A stretch of DNA of 53,713 bases from Thiobacillus denitrificans (GCA_020723405.1 DYIY01000008.1:143915-197627); one strand, 5' to 3'; counted from the stretch's first letter, positions 39,808 through 49,470 are shown. Notes: generated from the sequence alone by a model not told the origin. A program made the numbers and translations.

Positions 39808-40839
39808 TCATCGGCGGGTTGGGCCGGATGTCCCGGCGTCCTCTGCCAGCGGGCCGGATGCAGCGCCGGCCAGCTTTGCCCGCAGGGCGGCCACGGCCTG
39901 GGCCCGGGCTGGCGGATCCTCGTTGTTGAACGCCAGGAAGAAGGGCCGCTGGCCCATGTCGAACACGGAATCGGCCCCCCCGTACAAGTAGGCCAGCAGG
40001 GCCGCGTAATGGACCGCCACCGCGCCTTCCCGCTGTGCCACTTCCCGCCACAAGGCGGCCAGCACCGGGGGCGGGTGGTATTCCACCACCGCATCGATGG
40101 CCTCGCTCAGGCCTGCAAAAGGCGCTGCTTTGGCCAGCACTTCCACCAGGGTGGTGGTCTTCTGCCCGGGACTCGCCAGGGCCGGAGCATGCCGCAGCAC
40201 AGCCAGCCGGATGGCCGGTTCCCCCTCTGCCAAGGCCCGGACCAGGGCCCGGCGGCCGTCGGGACCATCCAGCCGGGCCAGGGCCTCCACGTCGCGCCAG
40301 TCCCGGATGCCCCGCTCCAGCAGCAGCCGCTCAGCCTCATGGCGCGTCTTCTGGTCCATCTGCGCCAGGGCCTCCAGATCGTAGCCGATGCCTTCCCGCC
40401 AGCGTTCGTAGTCCAGGTTGAGACTGCGCTGGAAGCGCACCAGAAGCGACTCGTCCCGCAGGGAGGCGGGCGCCACGCTGGCCACCTGGAGGGAAACGGG
40501 GCGGGAGACAGCCGGTCTGGCCAGCACCGGGGGTTGCAACGGGGTCTCGGCCCGGGCCAAGGGCGGATCGGGTTCGGCTGGCCGGGGAGGATTCAACACG
40601 AAGAAATGGCCCTGGGCGTCGGTGTAGCCGTGGTAGCCCTTCCAGTTGGGCCACTGCCGGTAATCCAGTCCGTCGCCAGGGGTGGTCACATCCTTCTCCA
40701 GCAGCACGCAGAAACCCACCGGCGGTGCCGGGAAGCCGGGGTCGATGGCGACCACCCGGTTGCCCGCTGCGATCTCCGCTGCCACCAGGGTGCCCAGGGC
40801 CGGCGGCAGGCCCGCCCAGGCGGAAGGATCCGGCGCCAC
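39808..40839 (-). CDS. Hypothetical protein, possibly with HEAT-like repeats
   Basis: A 343-residue frame from GTG 40839, 21 bp after the stop of the upstream small gene. The first 80 residues are hydrophobic-to-mixed (GTLVAAEIAAGNRVVAIDPG, GFCVLLEKDV) with a tryptophan/tyrosine-rich patch (DYRQWPNWKGYHGYTDAQGHFF). The second half is made of helical pairs (ALARLDGPDGRRALVRALAE, AIRLAVLRHAPALA) reminiscent of HEAT-type repeats. There is no convincing signal peptide from this start. Function unknown. Coupling to the Sm-like secreted protein upstream is likely. Confidence 0.6.
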   Translation of the reverse strand: MAPDPSAWAGLPPALGTLVAAEIAAGNRVVAIDPGFPAPPVGFCVLLEKDVTTPGDGLDYRQWPNWKGYHGYTDAQGHFFVLNPPRPAEPDPPLARAETPLQPPVLARPAVSRPVSLQVASVAPASLRDESLLVRFQRSLNLDYERWREGIGYDLEALAQMDQKTRHEAERLLLERGIRDWRDVEALARLDGPDGRRALVRALAEGEPAIRLAVLRHAPALASPGQKTTTLVEVLAKAAPFAGLSEAIDAVVEYHPPPVLAALWREVAQREGAVAVHYAALLAYLYGGADSVFDMGQRPFFLAFNNEDPPARAQAVAALRAKLAGAASGPLAEDAGTSGPTRR

Positions 40840-40860
40840 GGCCAGATTGCCGCTGGCCCC

Positions 40861-41133
40861 TCAGTAACCCGCCACGGCGTCGATCCGCTCCCGGCGGACC
40901 ACAATGCGGGCAAATTCCCGGGAAGTCAGTTCCACGGTCTCGGCATCCATCCTCACCACCCGGCCGGGAATGGCCTGGCCTGCCACGTAGAGCACCACGC
41001 CTTTCTTGTCCTTCAGGCTTGCATCGAGAACCGGGTCCATGGCCTCGTTGGCTCCGGCAGCAGCCGTCCTGGCAAAGGCAAGGAGCATCGCCAGCAGGAC
41101 AGGGGCGAGCAGGCGGGGAAGATGGGGGGGCAT
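40861..41133 (-). CDS. Small exported protein with Sm-like fold
   Basis: A 90-residue protein from ATG 41133, with GGAG six bases upstream. A signal peptide (about 1-26, ending TAAA-GA) is followed by a short acidic linker. A five-strand segment (VVLYVAGQAIPGRVVRMDAE, VELTSREFARIVVRRERIDAV) then looks like an Sm/Hfq-type barrel. A periplasmic Sm-like domain would not bind RNA, so a structural or protein-binding role is more likely. It precedes the unknown gene at 39808 in the same transcript. Confidence 0.65.
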   Translation of the reverse strand: MPPHLPRLLAPVLLAMLLAFARTAAAGANEAMDPVLDASLKDKKGVVLYVAGQAIPGRVVRMDAETVELTSREFARIVVRRERIDAVAGY

Positions 41134-41286
41134 GGTGCGTCTCCAGTGGTTGCGTGGGGGTGGCTGGGGAACCTTTGCGTTCATTCAACCGGCTCGCCCG
41201 GCCCCGTAGATTAGCGCCCGATCAGCCCCGTCTGGCAAGTCCGGGGGAACCCCCGGGGGGAATCCGGACCAGGGGGGCCGATCCTT

Positions 41287-42612
41287 TCATGGCCGGCCCC
41301 CAACCGCCCGGGCTCCGTCCCACCAGGCTGCCAGGGCCTGCCGCTGGGCGGGGCCCAGGACCACGCCGGGCCGCACCCGGCGGACCTGCTCCACCGCAAT
41401 TTCCGGTGCGGGAGCATGTCCTTCGGCCAGCAGCCAGGCGGCCACGGCCAGGGCGCTGCGGGAAAAGCCCAGGGCGCAGCAGACCAGCACGGGCCCCCGG
41501 GCCCGGGCGGCCTGGATGGCCCGCCGGGCGGTGTCGATCGCATCCGGCTCCGGCGCCACCAGGTCCAGCATGGGCACGTTGGCATAGGCACGCCCCCCCG
41601 TCGGGCAGGGCAGTTCGGCGCCGAGATCGACGATGGCGGCGATGCCCAGCCGCTCCAGGTCGGCGGCCGTCGGCAGCCGGCCCAGCCAGAGGCCCGGACG
41701 CATTTCCACGGCGGGGGCCAGCCCCCGGGTCCAGGCCCGGGAATTGAGCCAGGCTCCGGCCAGGTAAGGGGCCAGCAGGCCGAGGGCGGCGGGGCTGGGG
41801 CGACCGTCCGGCCCCTTCTGGAAAACGGCGCTTCCCAGGACCAGATAGGCCGCGCCCACCAGGGCCAGGGACCCGGCGGGCCAGAGCAGCCACAGGGCGC
41901 CGCCCCCCGTGCCGGCCAGGCCCACGCAGGCCAGGGCGCCCAGGAGGTAGAGCCCCCCCAGGCGGCGGCGGGCCGGGTCGGCGGCGAGGGCCGGCCGCGC
42001 CAGGGGGGAGGGCCTGTCGTCGGGCCACAGCCACAGGCACAGGGCCCCCAGGGCCAGGCCCGTGGGCACGTCGATGAAATGGTGCTGCCAGGTGGTGAGC
42101 ACGGACACGCCGATCAGCGCGAAGAGGCCGTGCACCAGCCCGTGCCAGGTCCGGGGCAGGGCCCGCAGGTACACCCCCCAGAGCAGGACCATGAGGGCGA
42201 TGTGCAGGGAGGGGGCCTGGTTGAAGGGCCTGTCGAACTGGCCCAGCAGGTCGAACAGGGCCCCGGGCAGGCCTTCCACCGGCGGCCGCTCGAAGGAGAA
42301 GCGCAGGGGGAACAGGAGGAAGCAGGCCACCGCCAGCAACTGGGCGGTGAGCAGGCGCCGGGCGTGGGTGTCCAGGCGGGCCCGGTCGGCGCAGAGGAAG
42401 AGGGAAAGACCGTAGAGCCCGTCGATGAGCCAGTAGGGCAGGATGGTCCAGGGCAGGAAGGGGATGTGCCGCTCCCAGTCGAACACCACCACTCCCACCT
42501 GGGCCCGCTGGCCGGTCACCCAGGTGGCGAAACCGTAGCTGGCGAAGAAGAAGGGCCCCAGGAACAGGAGCCAGGCCAGGGCCCGGCCCCAGGGACGGGG
42601 TGCCGCTGCCAT
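41287..42612 (-). CDS. ynbD: YnbD-like PAP2 / dual-specificity phosphatase fusion
   Basis: A 441-residue inner-membrane protein. The N-terminal ~290 residues have about eight helices and a PAP2 phosphatase site: APSLHIAL and HHFIDVPTG. The C-terminal ~150 residues are a dual-specificity phosphatase with the cysteine-arginine loop in VLVCCALGFSRSALA (C-x5-R) and an upstream aspartate in IVDLGAELP. This matches E. coli YnbD, encoded after ynbC in ynbABCD, a locus resembling phospholipid synthesis. The ATG is five bases after the YnbC-like stop, so the two are one operon. Confidence 0.88.
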   Translation of the reverse strand: MAAAPRPWGRALAWLLFLGPFFFASYGFATWVTGQRAQVGVVVFDWERHIPFLPWTILPYWLIDGLYGLSLFLCADRARLDTHARRLLTAQLLAVACFLLFPLRFSFERPPVEGLPGALFDLLGQFDRPFNQAPSLHIALMVLLWGVYLRALPRTWHGLVHGLFALIGVSVLTTWQHHFIDVPTGLALGALCLWLWPDDRPSPLARPALAADPARRRLGGLYLLGALACVGLAGTGGGALWLLWPAGSLALVGAAYLVLGSAVFQKGPDGRPSPAALGLLAPYLAGAWLNSRAWTRGLAPAVEMRPGLWLGRLPTAADLERLGIAAIVDLGAELPCPTGGRAYANVPMLDLVAPEPDAIDTARRAIQAARARGPVLVCCALGFSRSALAVAAWLLAEGHAPAPEIAVEQVRRVRPGVVLGPAQRQALAAWWDGARAVGGRP

Positions 42613-42617
42613 GGCGG

Positions 42618-44381
42618 TCAGGTCTTGCGCGCCAGGGACACGGTGAAGATGCCCCAGCCGTCGATCCACTGGTCCAGCTTCTCGAAATCGGCTTCGGCCA
42701 CCAGGAGGTCCATCTCCGCCTGGCTGCGGCGGCGCATGACCCAGGGCTGGCGGTCCCGGTGGCTGGTGAGGGTGCGGGCGATCATTTCCATCTGGGGATG
42801 CCAGGGCTGGCCGGTATAGATGAGGTACCCGCCCGGGGCCAGGGCCCGGGCCAGGCCGGCCAGGGAGCGGGCCACCCGGTCGTTGTCGGAGAACAGTTCG
42901 TAGAGGCCGGAGACCAGGGCCAGGTTGGGGGCCAGGCTGTCGGCCAGGCCGGCCAGGTCTTCGCCGTCGAAGGCGTCGCCGGGTTCGAAACGGGCGATGT
43001 CGGCCAGCCCGCGAGCGGCGAGCAACGCCCGGCCCGCCTGGACGTTCAGGTCGCTGTAGTCCCGCAGCAGGATGGCCGCCGGCCGCTGCGGCAGTCCGGC
43101 CAGGGCATCCAGCACGTAGCGGCCGTGGCCGGCGGCGATGTCCAGGATGCGCGGCGGCCGGCCCGCCTCCGCCAGACGTCGGCCGGCTTCGGCCATGGCC
43201 AGGGCCAGGTGCTGCTTGCGCATCCGGATGCCCCGCCAGCCCACGGCCTCCAGGTAGCCCCGGTCGATGAGCCGGCCCAGTCCCAGGGCGCCCCGGGCCT
43301 GGTTGCGGTAGACGTAATCCAGGCTGGAGCCGGAATCGAAGCCGGTTTCGAGCCCCAGGCGGATGCCTTGCGAAAGCCGGCCCAGGGTGCCCATGGCAAG
43401 ACGGGTCAGGGCGAAGCGGAGGTTGCTGGCCGCGAGGGCCGGCAACGGGGCCCGCAGACGCTGCTCCTCGTCGTAGGTCGGCCCGGCCCGATGGGCGTCC
43501 AGCAAGGGCTGGCGTGGCATGCGCTGCGCCGCGCCGGTGCTGAACAGCCGGGCCAGGAAGGCGCGGATGAGGGCGAAGGCCCGCTCCCGGTCCTTCTCTC
43601 CCAGGGTGTCGTGGAAGAAGCCGGGCAGCACGTGGCGTTCCTTCATGGCCGAGCCCAGGTTGGCGAAGAAGGTTTCCTGGGGGGCCGTGTGCACCACCCA
43701 GTCGCTGTCCGACACCAGCACCTGGGTGGGCAGGCGGATGGCCTGGGCGTCGGCCACCACCCGTGCGGCGGCTTCATACAGCCCGAGCAGCACCCGGGCG
43801 GAGATGTCCCGGGTGATGAGGGGGTCGGCGTCGTAGCTGGCGATGCGTTCCGGGTCGTGGGTGAGGAACCTGGCCTTGACGTAGGAGGTGATGAAGAAGT
43901 TGCCCCGCAACCGGTACCACAGGGCCAGGGCCGGCCGGGCCAGGGGCACGTAGAGCTTCACCTGGAAGGCGGGGGCGGTGAGCACCAGGCCCCGCACCGG
44001 TGGAGCGTAGTCGTGGGCCCAGGTGGCGGCCAGCACGGCGCCCACGCTCTGGGCCAGCACCACCATGTTTTCCCGGGGGATGCCGTGGATCTCTTCCAGG
44101 TGGCGGACGAACACGTCCAGGTCCTTCACCGACGCGGCGAAACCCGGACTGTCGCCCCGGGGGCCGGGGGAACGGCCATGGCCCCGGGCGTCCCAGGCGA
44201 AGGCGGCGAAGTCGTCCAGGCCCAGTTCGTCGACGATGTGTTGCAGGCGGCCGGAATGCTCGTGGCCCCGGTGCAGGAGGACCAGGGCCCGCTCCGCCCC
44301 GGCTCCTGGGGCGGGCCAGTGGCGGTAGAACAGGGCGGTGCCGTCGTGGGTGATGAAGTGGTGGGTTTCAGCAGGGCGCAT
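42618..44381 (-). CDS. ynbC: YnbC-like alpha/beta hydrolase-methyltransferase fusion
   Basis: A 587-residue bifunctional protein. Residues 1-290 are an alpha/beta hydrolase of the monoacylglycerol-lipase type: VLLHRGHEHSGR, WDARGHGRSPGPRG, the nucleophile region VVLAQSVGAVLAA, and the end HVLPGFFHDTLGE with the catalytic His. The nucleophile elbow reads A-Q-S-V-G, giving serine. Residues about 300-587 are a class I SAM methyltransferase (RILDIAAGHGRYVLDAL, LRDYSDLNV, ALVSGLYELF, GGYLIYTGQPWHPQ). Homologues are E. coli YnbC and Pseudomonas proteins encoded near CDP-alcohol transferases. A lipid head-group or acyl modification is likely. The ynbA/ynbB genes are absent here. Confidence 0.88.
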   Translation of the reverse strand: MRPAETHHFITHDGTALFYRHWPAPGAGAERALVLLHRGHEHSGRLQHIVDELGLDDFAAFAWDARGHGRSPGPRGDSPGFAASVKDLDVFVRHLEEIHGIPRENMVVLAQSVGAVLAATWAHDYAPPVRGLVLTAPAFQVKLYVPLARPALALWYRLRGNFFITSYVKARFLTHDPERIASYDADPLITRDISARVLLGLYEAAARVVADAQAIRLPTQVLVSDSDWVVHTAPQETFFANLGSAMKERHVLPGFFHDTLGEKDRERAFALIRAFLARLFSTGAAQRMPRQPLLDAHRAGPTYDEEQRLRAPLPALAASNLRFALTRLAMGTLGRLSQGIRLGLETGFDSGSSLDYVYRNQARGALGLGRLIDRGYLEAVGWRGIRMRKQHLALAMAEAGRRLAEAGRPPRILDIAAGHGRYVLDALAGLPQRPAAILLRDYSDLNVQAGRALLAARGLADIARFEPGDAFDGEDLAGLADSLAPNLALVSGLYELFSDNDRVARSLAGLARALAPGGYLIYTGQPWHPQMEMIARTLTSHRDRQPWVMRRRSQAEMDLLVAEADFEKLDQWIDGWGIFTVSLARKT

Positions 44382-44406
44382 GGGGGCGATGTCCGGAGAT
44401 GGGCAA

Positions 44407-44853
44407 TCAGGGTCGGAAGAAGGGGAACGGGGTCTTCCACCCCTGCCTGGAATCGGCCACCTGGCCCTTGAGGCCGCTGAGGGCCAGGCCCAGTTCCTCC
44501 CCCTGGTAGAAGCGCATCAGTTCTGCGCGATAAGCCTGGGCATCAGGCCAAAGCGCCAGGAAGCGCTCCAGGTCCCGGCTGAAGCGGCTCTCCCGGTCCA
44601 GGCGCGGCAGCAGTTCCTGCAAATCCGCCCGCCGGGCGGCCAGGCGGCCGGCCGCCTTGTCCGCCAGGGCGGCCACCTTGTCCGGGGTCATGCCCCGGGC
44701 AATGTGGCGGTTGCCGTAATCCCAGTAGATGTCGCCCATTTCCCAGACCAGGGCGGCGGCCTGGGCCAGGGGGTCGTCGGCCTGGCCGGGCAGGGCGAAC
44801 AGGCTGGCCAGCAGGCCGAACAGGCCCAGCAGGCCCCGGCGGCGCCGGTTCAT
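44407..44853 (-). CDS. Exported helical hypothetical protein
   Basis: A 148-residue protein from ATG 44853, with a strong GGGAGGG site. The signal peptide (1-24, ALPGQA-DD) is followed by a helical mature part with an alternating charged pattern (VAALADKAAGRLAARRADLQ, SRDLERFLALWPDAQAYRAE). Its stop lies 25 bp before the YnbC-like gene on the same strand, so it is probably the first gene of that operon. No family is recognised. A periplasmic partner for the lipid-modifying pair is possible from context only. Confidence 0.7.
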   Translation of the reverse strand: MNRRRRGLLGLFGLLASLFALPGQADDPLAQAAALVWEMGDIYWDYGNRHIARGMTPDKVAALADKAAGRLAARRADLQELLPRLDRESRFSRDLERFLALWPDAQAYRAELMRFYQGEELGLALSGLKGQVADSRQGWKTPFPFFRP

Positions 44854-45051
44854 GCCCTCCCGCCCGCAGCAGGAGAGCAGAACGGCCGGGGGCGCCGGAC
44901 GGGCGGATTTCGGGACATGGCGCACCTCAATGGGTTCAGGGGGAGGAATCTGGCCGGCATTGTCCCGCCAAACCCCCGCCCGGGGCAGGGGGGAGATGGC
45001 GCCCGGGGGAATCCCCAGGCATTTCCCTGGGCCGCCTCATGGGCAGGGGCC

Positions 45052-48000
45052 TCAGGCCAGGAGGCGGGCTTCCAGTTCGGTGACGGGCATGGGCTTGCCG
45101 AACAGGTAGCCCTGGTAGGCCAGGCATCCGCTGCGCCGCAGGAAATCCCGCTGCTCCTGGTTTTCCACGCCTTCGGCGATGACTTGCAGGCCCAGGGACT
45201 CGCTCATGGCCAGAATGGCCCTGACGATGCCCGCGTCGTTGCCGTCGTGGGGCACGTCCCGCACGAAGGACTGGTCGATCTTCACCTGGTCCAGAGGCAG
45301 GCGCTTGAGATAGGACAGGGAGGAATAGCCGGTGCCGAAATCGTCCAGGGAGAAGCCCACTCCCAGCACCTTCAGCCGGGCCATGCGCTGCACCACTTCT
45401 TCCACGTCGTCCAGCACCACGCTTTCGGTCAGTTCCAGCTTGAGCAGGGCCGGGTCGGCGCCGGAACGGGCCAGGCTGTCGTCCACCTGTTCCACGAAAC
45501 CGGGCTGGTGGAACTGGCGGGCGCTGACGTTGATGGCCAGACGCAGGTGCCGGGTGCCGGGCTGGGCGCGCCAGGCCACGAGCTGGGCGCAGGCGCTGTC
45601 CAGGACCCAGCGGCCGATGTCCAGGATGAGGCCTGTTTCCTCGGCCAGGGGAATGAACTGGGCGGGGGGGACCATGCCCCGCTCGGGATGTTGCCAGCGC
45701 AACAGGGCCTCGGCGCCCACCACCCCCCTGCCCTCCTCCACCTGGGGCTGGTAGTAGAGGCGCAACTCGCCCCGGGCCAGGCCCCGGCGCAGGTCCGCCT
45801 CCAGGGCGCTGCGGGTTTCGATGGCCGCCTGGACGGCCGGATTGAAGAAGCGCAAGGTGTTGCGGCCGGCATCCTTGGCCTGGTAAAGGGCCACGTCGGC
45901 CTGTTTGAGGAGCACTTCCGCAGAGGTGTCACGGCCCTGGAAGAGGGCCAGGCCGATGCTGGGGGTGCTGTGGTATTCCTGCTCCAGGCCGGGTAGTTCG
46001 TAGGGTTGGGAAAGCTGTTCGCGCAGTTTGTCGGCGATGGCTTCCGCCTGGGCGGCAGCCACGGATTCCTCCCCGTCCAGGTCGGCCAGCATCACCAGGA
46101 ATTCGTCGCCCCCCAGGCGGGCCACCGTGTCCTCCTGGCGCACGCCGGCCTGGAGCCGGCGGGCCACTTCCACCAGCAGCCGGTCGCCGGCCTCGTGGCC
46201 CTGGGTGTCGTTGAGGGTCTTGAAGTGATCGAGGTCCAGCATGAGCAGGGCGCCGAACTGGAGGCTGCGGGCGCTGGCGATGAGGGCATGGCCCAGCCGG
46301 TCCAGCAGGAGGCGGCGGTTGGGCAGGCCGGTGAGGGGATCGAAATAGGCCAGGTGGCGGATCTGCTCCTCGGCCTCCTTGCGGGCGGTGATGTCGCGTA
46401 CCGTGACCCGCCGCCCCAGATAGCGCCCTTCCTTGTCCAGCACCGGCCGGCAGGTGTGGGTGACCCAGCGGATGGCGCCCTGCTTCTGGATGATGCGGAA
46501 ATCCAGTTCGTCCACGTCCTGGTTCGCCCCCTCCGGCAGGTGATGGTGCACGTGGCGTTCCCACAGATGCCGGTCGTCGGGCAGAACGATGGCGTCGATG
46601 AGGGCAGGATTGCGCAGGAATTCCTCCACCGGATAGCCGGTGATCCGTTCCACCGAGGGGGAGATGTAGTTGAACCCGCCGTCGGGCAGGACCCAGTATT
46701 CCCAGTCGTAGGTCCAGTCCACCATGGTGTGGAACTTGGCCTCGCTCTCCCGCAGGGCCCGCAGACCGCGTTCCTGGTCCAGTTCCGCAGCCGCCCGGGC
46801 GGCCAGGATGCGCAGGTTGGCCTGGACCAGTTCACCGTTGGCCAGGGGCGTGCGGTTCACCCCGACGATGAGACCCACGGCCTGGCCGGCATGGTCCACC
46901 AGGGGCTCGCCCACGTAGCTTTCCGCCCCCAGCCGGGCCAAGTCCTCATCCAGGGGGTACAGCGCCCGCACGCCGGATTCGATGCAGGGCCGGGTGTGCT
47001 CCAGCACCCGTTCGCAGGGGGTGTTGGCCAGGTCGTAGGACCAGTTGGGCACCGGCTGGCCATCCAGCCAGGCCGCCAGGGTGGTGACCCGGTGCCGGCC
47101 CCGGTTGAGCAGGGCCACGTGGACGTAGTCCAGCCCCAGGGAGGTGGCAGCGTGGCGCACCATGTCCGGGAAGAAACTGTCGCCCCGGACCCGGGAGACG
47201 AATTCGGCGGTACGCTCCTGGATGGCCTGAATCTGCTTCACTTCACTGATGTCGCCAATGGTGCCGTCCAGCCAGAGCACCCGCCCCGCCGGATCGAAAT
47301 TGGCCTGGCCCCGCCCCTCCATCCAGCGGATGGAGCCATCGGTATGGAAGATGCGGTACTGGACCAGGAAGGGCTCGCCCCGAGCCACGGCCTCCTTGAT
47401 CGTGTGATAGACCGCATCCGCGTCGTCGGGATGGATGAGATCGGCATAGCTGCGCACTTGGTTGCCGATGAAATCCCCGGCCGGATAGCCCGTGAGGGCC
47501 TGGATGTGTTCACTGACGAAAATCCCTGTCCAGGCGGGATCCAGGCGGCAGCGAAAGACAGCACTGGGTATGTTCTGGATCAGGGTGTGCAGCTTGTCCT
47601 CGCTGTCCCGCAGGGACTGGTCCCGCTGCTGGATGGCGGCGGCCATGGCGTTGAAGGCGGTGGCCAGATCGGCCATCTCGTCGGCACCGGAGGGTGCCAG
47701 ACGGGCGCCGTAATCCCCCGCCGCCATCCGCCGCACGCTTTCCCGGTAGGAGAGGAGCCGGCCCACCACCAGCCTTTGCAGCAACAGCCCCCCCACCAGC
47801 AGGGCAATCATGAACCCGACCAGGTGAATCAGCAGTTCCCGGCCCAGGGCCGCCTTGATACTGGCCGCGGTGGCGGCGGCCGGCACCCGGATGCCCAGAA
47901 TGCCGCGCAGTTCCCCTATCCGGTAGCCGAAACCGTGGTCGTAGCGCTGGCTGATGGCGGCCGGCGCCTGGTCCCGCTCGCCGTGGCAGGTCAGGCAGTA

Positions 48001-48462
48001 GGCCTCCACCCGGATGGGTGTGGCGTAGAAGTAGAAGGGGGGCTCGTCCGCAGCACTGACCTTCACCAGCCGTTCCTTGTCATCGGGGTGGGCTCTGAAC
48101 CAATCGATGGCCGCCTGTTCGGTGGCGTCGGCCTGGTTGTGGGGATTGCGGGCCCGGTCGCTGACGTTGCGAAAGCGGATGCCCATCCTGTGGAAGCGCT
48201 GGAAATCATCGGAAATGCTGCCCATGGCATGGGCCGGCAGGAAACCCAGGGTCTGGTCGGTGAGGGGCAGGCCGCTGGCCAGGAAACGCTGGTGGTAGGT
48301 GTAGCGCACCGTCATGAGCAGATCGCGCACGGTCTGCACGGTTTTCAGCACTTCCTCCTTGACCCGGGCGTCGGCAAAGCGATAGCTCATGAAGCCCAGG
48401 CTCACCAGGGTCAATAGAAGCACGGCGCCGGCCACCAGCCAGATCTTGTGCAGCAACTTCAC
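45052..48462 (-). CDS. Heme-sensor, PAS, GAF, GGDEF-EAL cyclic-di-GMP protein
   Basis: A 1136-residue membrane protein from GTG 48462 (GAGGTGAT upstream; an ATG at 48540 would add 26 residues). A helix near 5-27, then a periplasmic DUF3365/Tll0287-type domain with the c-type heme motif C156-x-x-C159-H160, a second helix near 210-232, and a HAMP region. PAS, GAF and PAS domains span about 300-710. The GGDEF domain has RLGGDEF and an inhibitory-site RQED five residues before it. The EAL domain has GAEALLRWQ, DDFGTGYSS, VKIDQSF and VIAEGVE. Both activities look intact. It can respond to redox or ligands through the heme and set c-di-GMP, which the riboswitch at 29551 could read. Confidence 0.92.
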   Translation of the reverse strand: MKLLHKIWLVAGAVLLLTLVSLGFMSYRFADARVKEEVLKTVQTVRDLLMTVRYTYHQRFLASGLPLTDQTLGFLPAHAMGSISDDFQRFHRMGIRFRNVSDRARNPHNQADATEQAAIDWFRAHPDDKERLVKVSAADEPPFYFYATPIRVEAYCLTCHGERDQAPAAISQRYDHGFGYRIGELRGILGIRVPAAATAASIKAALGRELLIHLVGFMIALLVGGLLLQRLVVGRLLSYRESVRRMAAGDYGARLAPSGADEMADLATAFNAMAAAIQQRDQSLRDSEDKLHTLIQNIPSAVFRCRLDPAWTGIFVSEHIQALTGYPAGDFIGNQVRSYADLIHPDDADAVYHTIKEAVARGEPFLVQYRIFHTDGSIRWMEGRGQANFDPAGRVLWLDGTIGDISEVKQIQAIQERTAEFVSRVRGDSFFPDMVRHAATSLGLDYVHVALLNRGRHRVTTLAAWLDGQPVPNWSYDLANTPCERVLEHTRPCIESGVRALYPLDEDLARLGAESYVGEPLVDHAGQAVGLIVGVNRTPLANGELVQANLRILAARAAAELDQERGLRALRESEAKFHTMVDWTYDWEYWVLPDGGFNYISPSVERITGYPVEEFLRNPALIDAIVLPDDRHLWERHVHHHLPEGANQDVDELDFRIIQKQGAIRWVTHTCRPVLDKEGRYLGRRVTVRDITARKEAEEQIRHLAYFDPLTGLPNRRLLLDRLGHALIASARSLQFGALLMLDLDHFKTLNDTQGHEAGDRLLVEVARRLQAGVRQEDTVARLGGDEFLVMLADLDGEESVAAAQAEAIADKLREQLSQPYELPGLEQEYHSTPSIGLALFQGRDTSAEVLLKQADVALYQAKDAGRNTLRFFNPAVQAAIETRSALEADLRRGLARGELRLYYQPQVEEGRGVVGAEALLRWQHPERGMVPPAQFIPLAEETGLILDIGRWVLDSACAQLVAWRAQPGTRHLRLAINVSARQFHQPGFVEQVDDSLARSGADPALLKLELTESVVLDDVEEVVQRMARLKVLGVGFSLDDFGTGYSSLSYLKRLPLDQVKIDQSFVRDVPHDGNDAGIVRAILAMSESLGLQVIAEGVENQEQRDFLRRSGCLAYQGYLFGKPMPVTELEARLLA

Positions 48463-48615
48463 TTCATCACCTCGGCGACTCGCCAGTCGGATGGCTTTCC
48501 CGGTTCCCCCAGCACCGGGACGGTTGTTTGGCGCCGTCATGGCAGCGCACTATCATTGTCCGTCCTTGTAAGCCCACCTTTACTTAACGGCCCTCCGCCA
48601 GAAATCTGAAGCCCC

Positions 48616-49470
48616 ATGCGCAACACCGCCGTCCTGCTCATCGCCTGCCCCGACAAGAAGGGTCTGGTGGCCGCCATTGCCAATTTTCTGTTGCGCCACA
48701 ACGCCAACATCCTCCACGCCGACCAACACCAGGACAGCGGTGCAGGCCTGTTCCTCATGCGTGTGGAATGGGCCCTGGAAGGCTTCGAACTGGGCCTGCA
48801 CAAGTTCGCTGAGGCCTTCGCGCCCATCGCCGCAGAACACCAGATGGAATGGCGCCTGTCCCTGTCCAGCGTGAAGCCGCGCATGGCCATCTTCGTCTCC
48901 AAGTTCGACCACTGCCTGGCCGACCTGCTTTACCGCCATCACGCGGGGGAACTGTATTGCGACATCCCCCTGATCATCAGCAACCACCCGGATACCCACT
49001 GGTTGGCGGAAGCCTACAAAATCCCGTTCCAGCACATCGCCGTCAGCAAGGACAACAAGCCCGAGGCCGAAGCCCAGCAACGGGCCATCCTGGCAGCCCA
49101 CTCGGTGGACTTCTTCGTCCTGGCCCGCTACATGCAGGTGCTGTCCCCGGAATTCATCAGCCACTACCCCAACCGCATCATCAACATCCACCACTCCTTC
49201 CTGCCCGCCTTCCACGGCGCCAAGCCCTACCAGCGGGCCTTCGAACGGGGCGTGAAACTGATCGGCGCCACCAGCCACTACGTCACCGAGGTGCTGGACG
49301 ACGGCCCCATCATCGAACAGGACGTGACCCGCATCAGCCACCGGGACGACCTGGAAGATCTGGTGCAGAAGGGCGCCGACCTGGAGAAGGTGGTGCTGTC
49401 CCGGGCGGTGAAGTGGCACATCGACAACCGGATTTTGGTATACGGCAACAAGACGGTGGTATTCGACTGA
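48616..49470 (+). CDS. purU: Formyltetrahydrofolate deformylase
   Basis: A 284-residue enzyme hydrolysing 10-formyltetrahydrofolate to formate and tetrahydrofolate, balancing one-carbon units for purine synthesis. An ACT domain (1-80: ACPDKKGLVAAIANFLLRH) precedes the formyltransferase-fold domain. That domain has PLIISNHPD, LARYMQVLSPEF, and the catalytic NIHHSFLPAFHGAKPY and GATSHYVTEVLDDGPIIEQD. ATG 48616 is divergent from the GGDEF-EAL gene. Assignment is secure. Confidence 0.95.
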   Translation: MRNTAVLLIACPDKKGLVAAIANFLLRHNANILHADQHQDSGAGLFLMRVEWALEGFELGLHKFAEAFAPIAAEHQMEWRLSLSSVKPRMAIFVSKFDHCLADLLYRHHAGELYCDIPLIISNHPDTHWLAEAYKIPFQHIAVSKDNKPEAEAQQRAILAAHSVDFFVLARYMQVLSPEFISHYPNRIINIHHSFLPAFHGAKPYQRAFERGVKLIGATSHYVTEVLDDGPIIEQDVTRISHRDDLEDLVQKGADLEKVVLSRAVKWHIDNRILVYGNKTVVFD

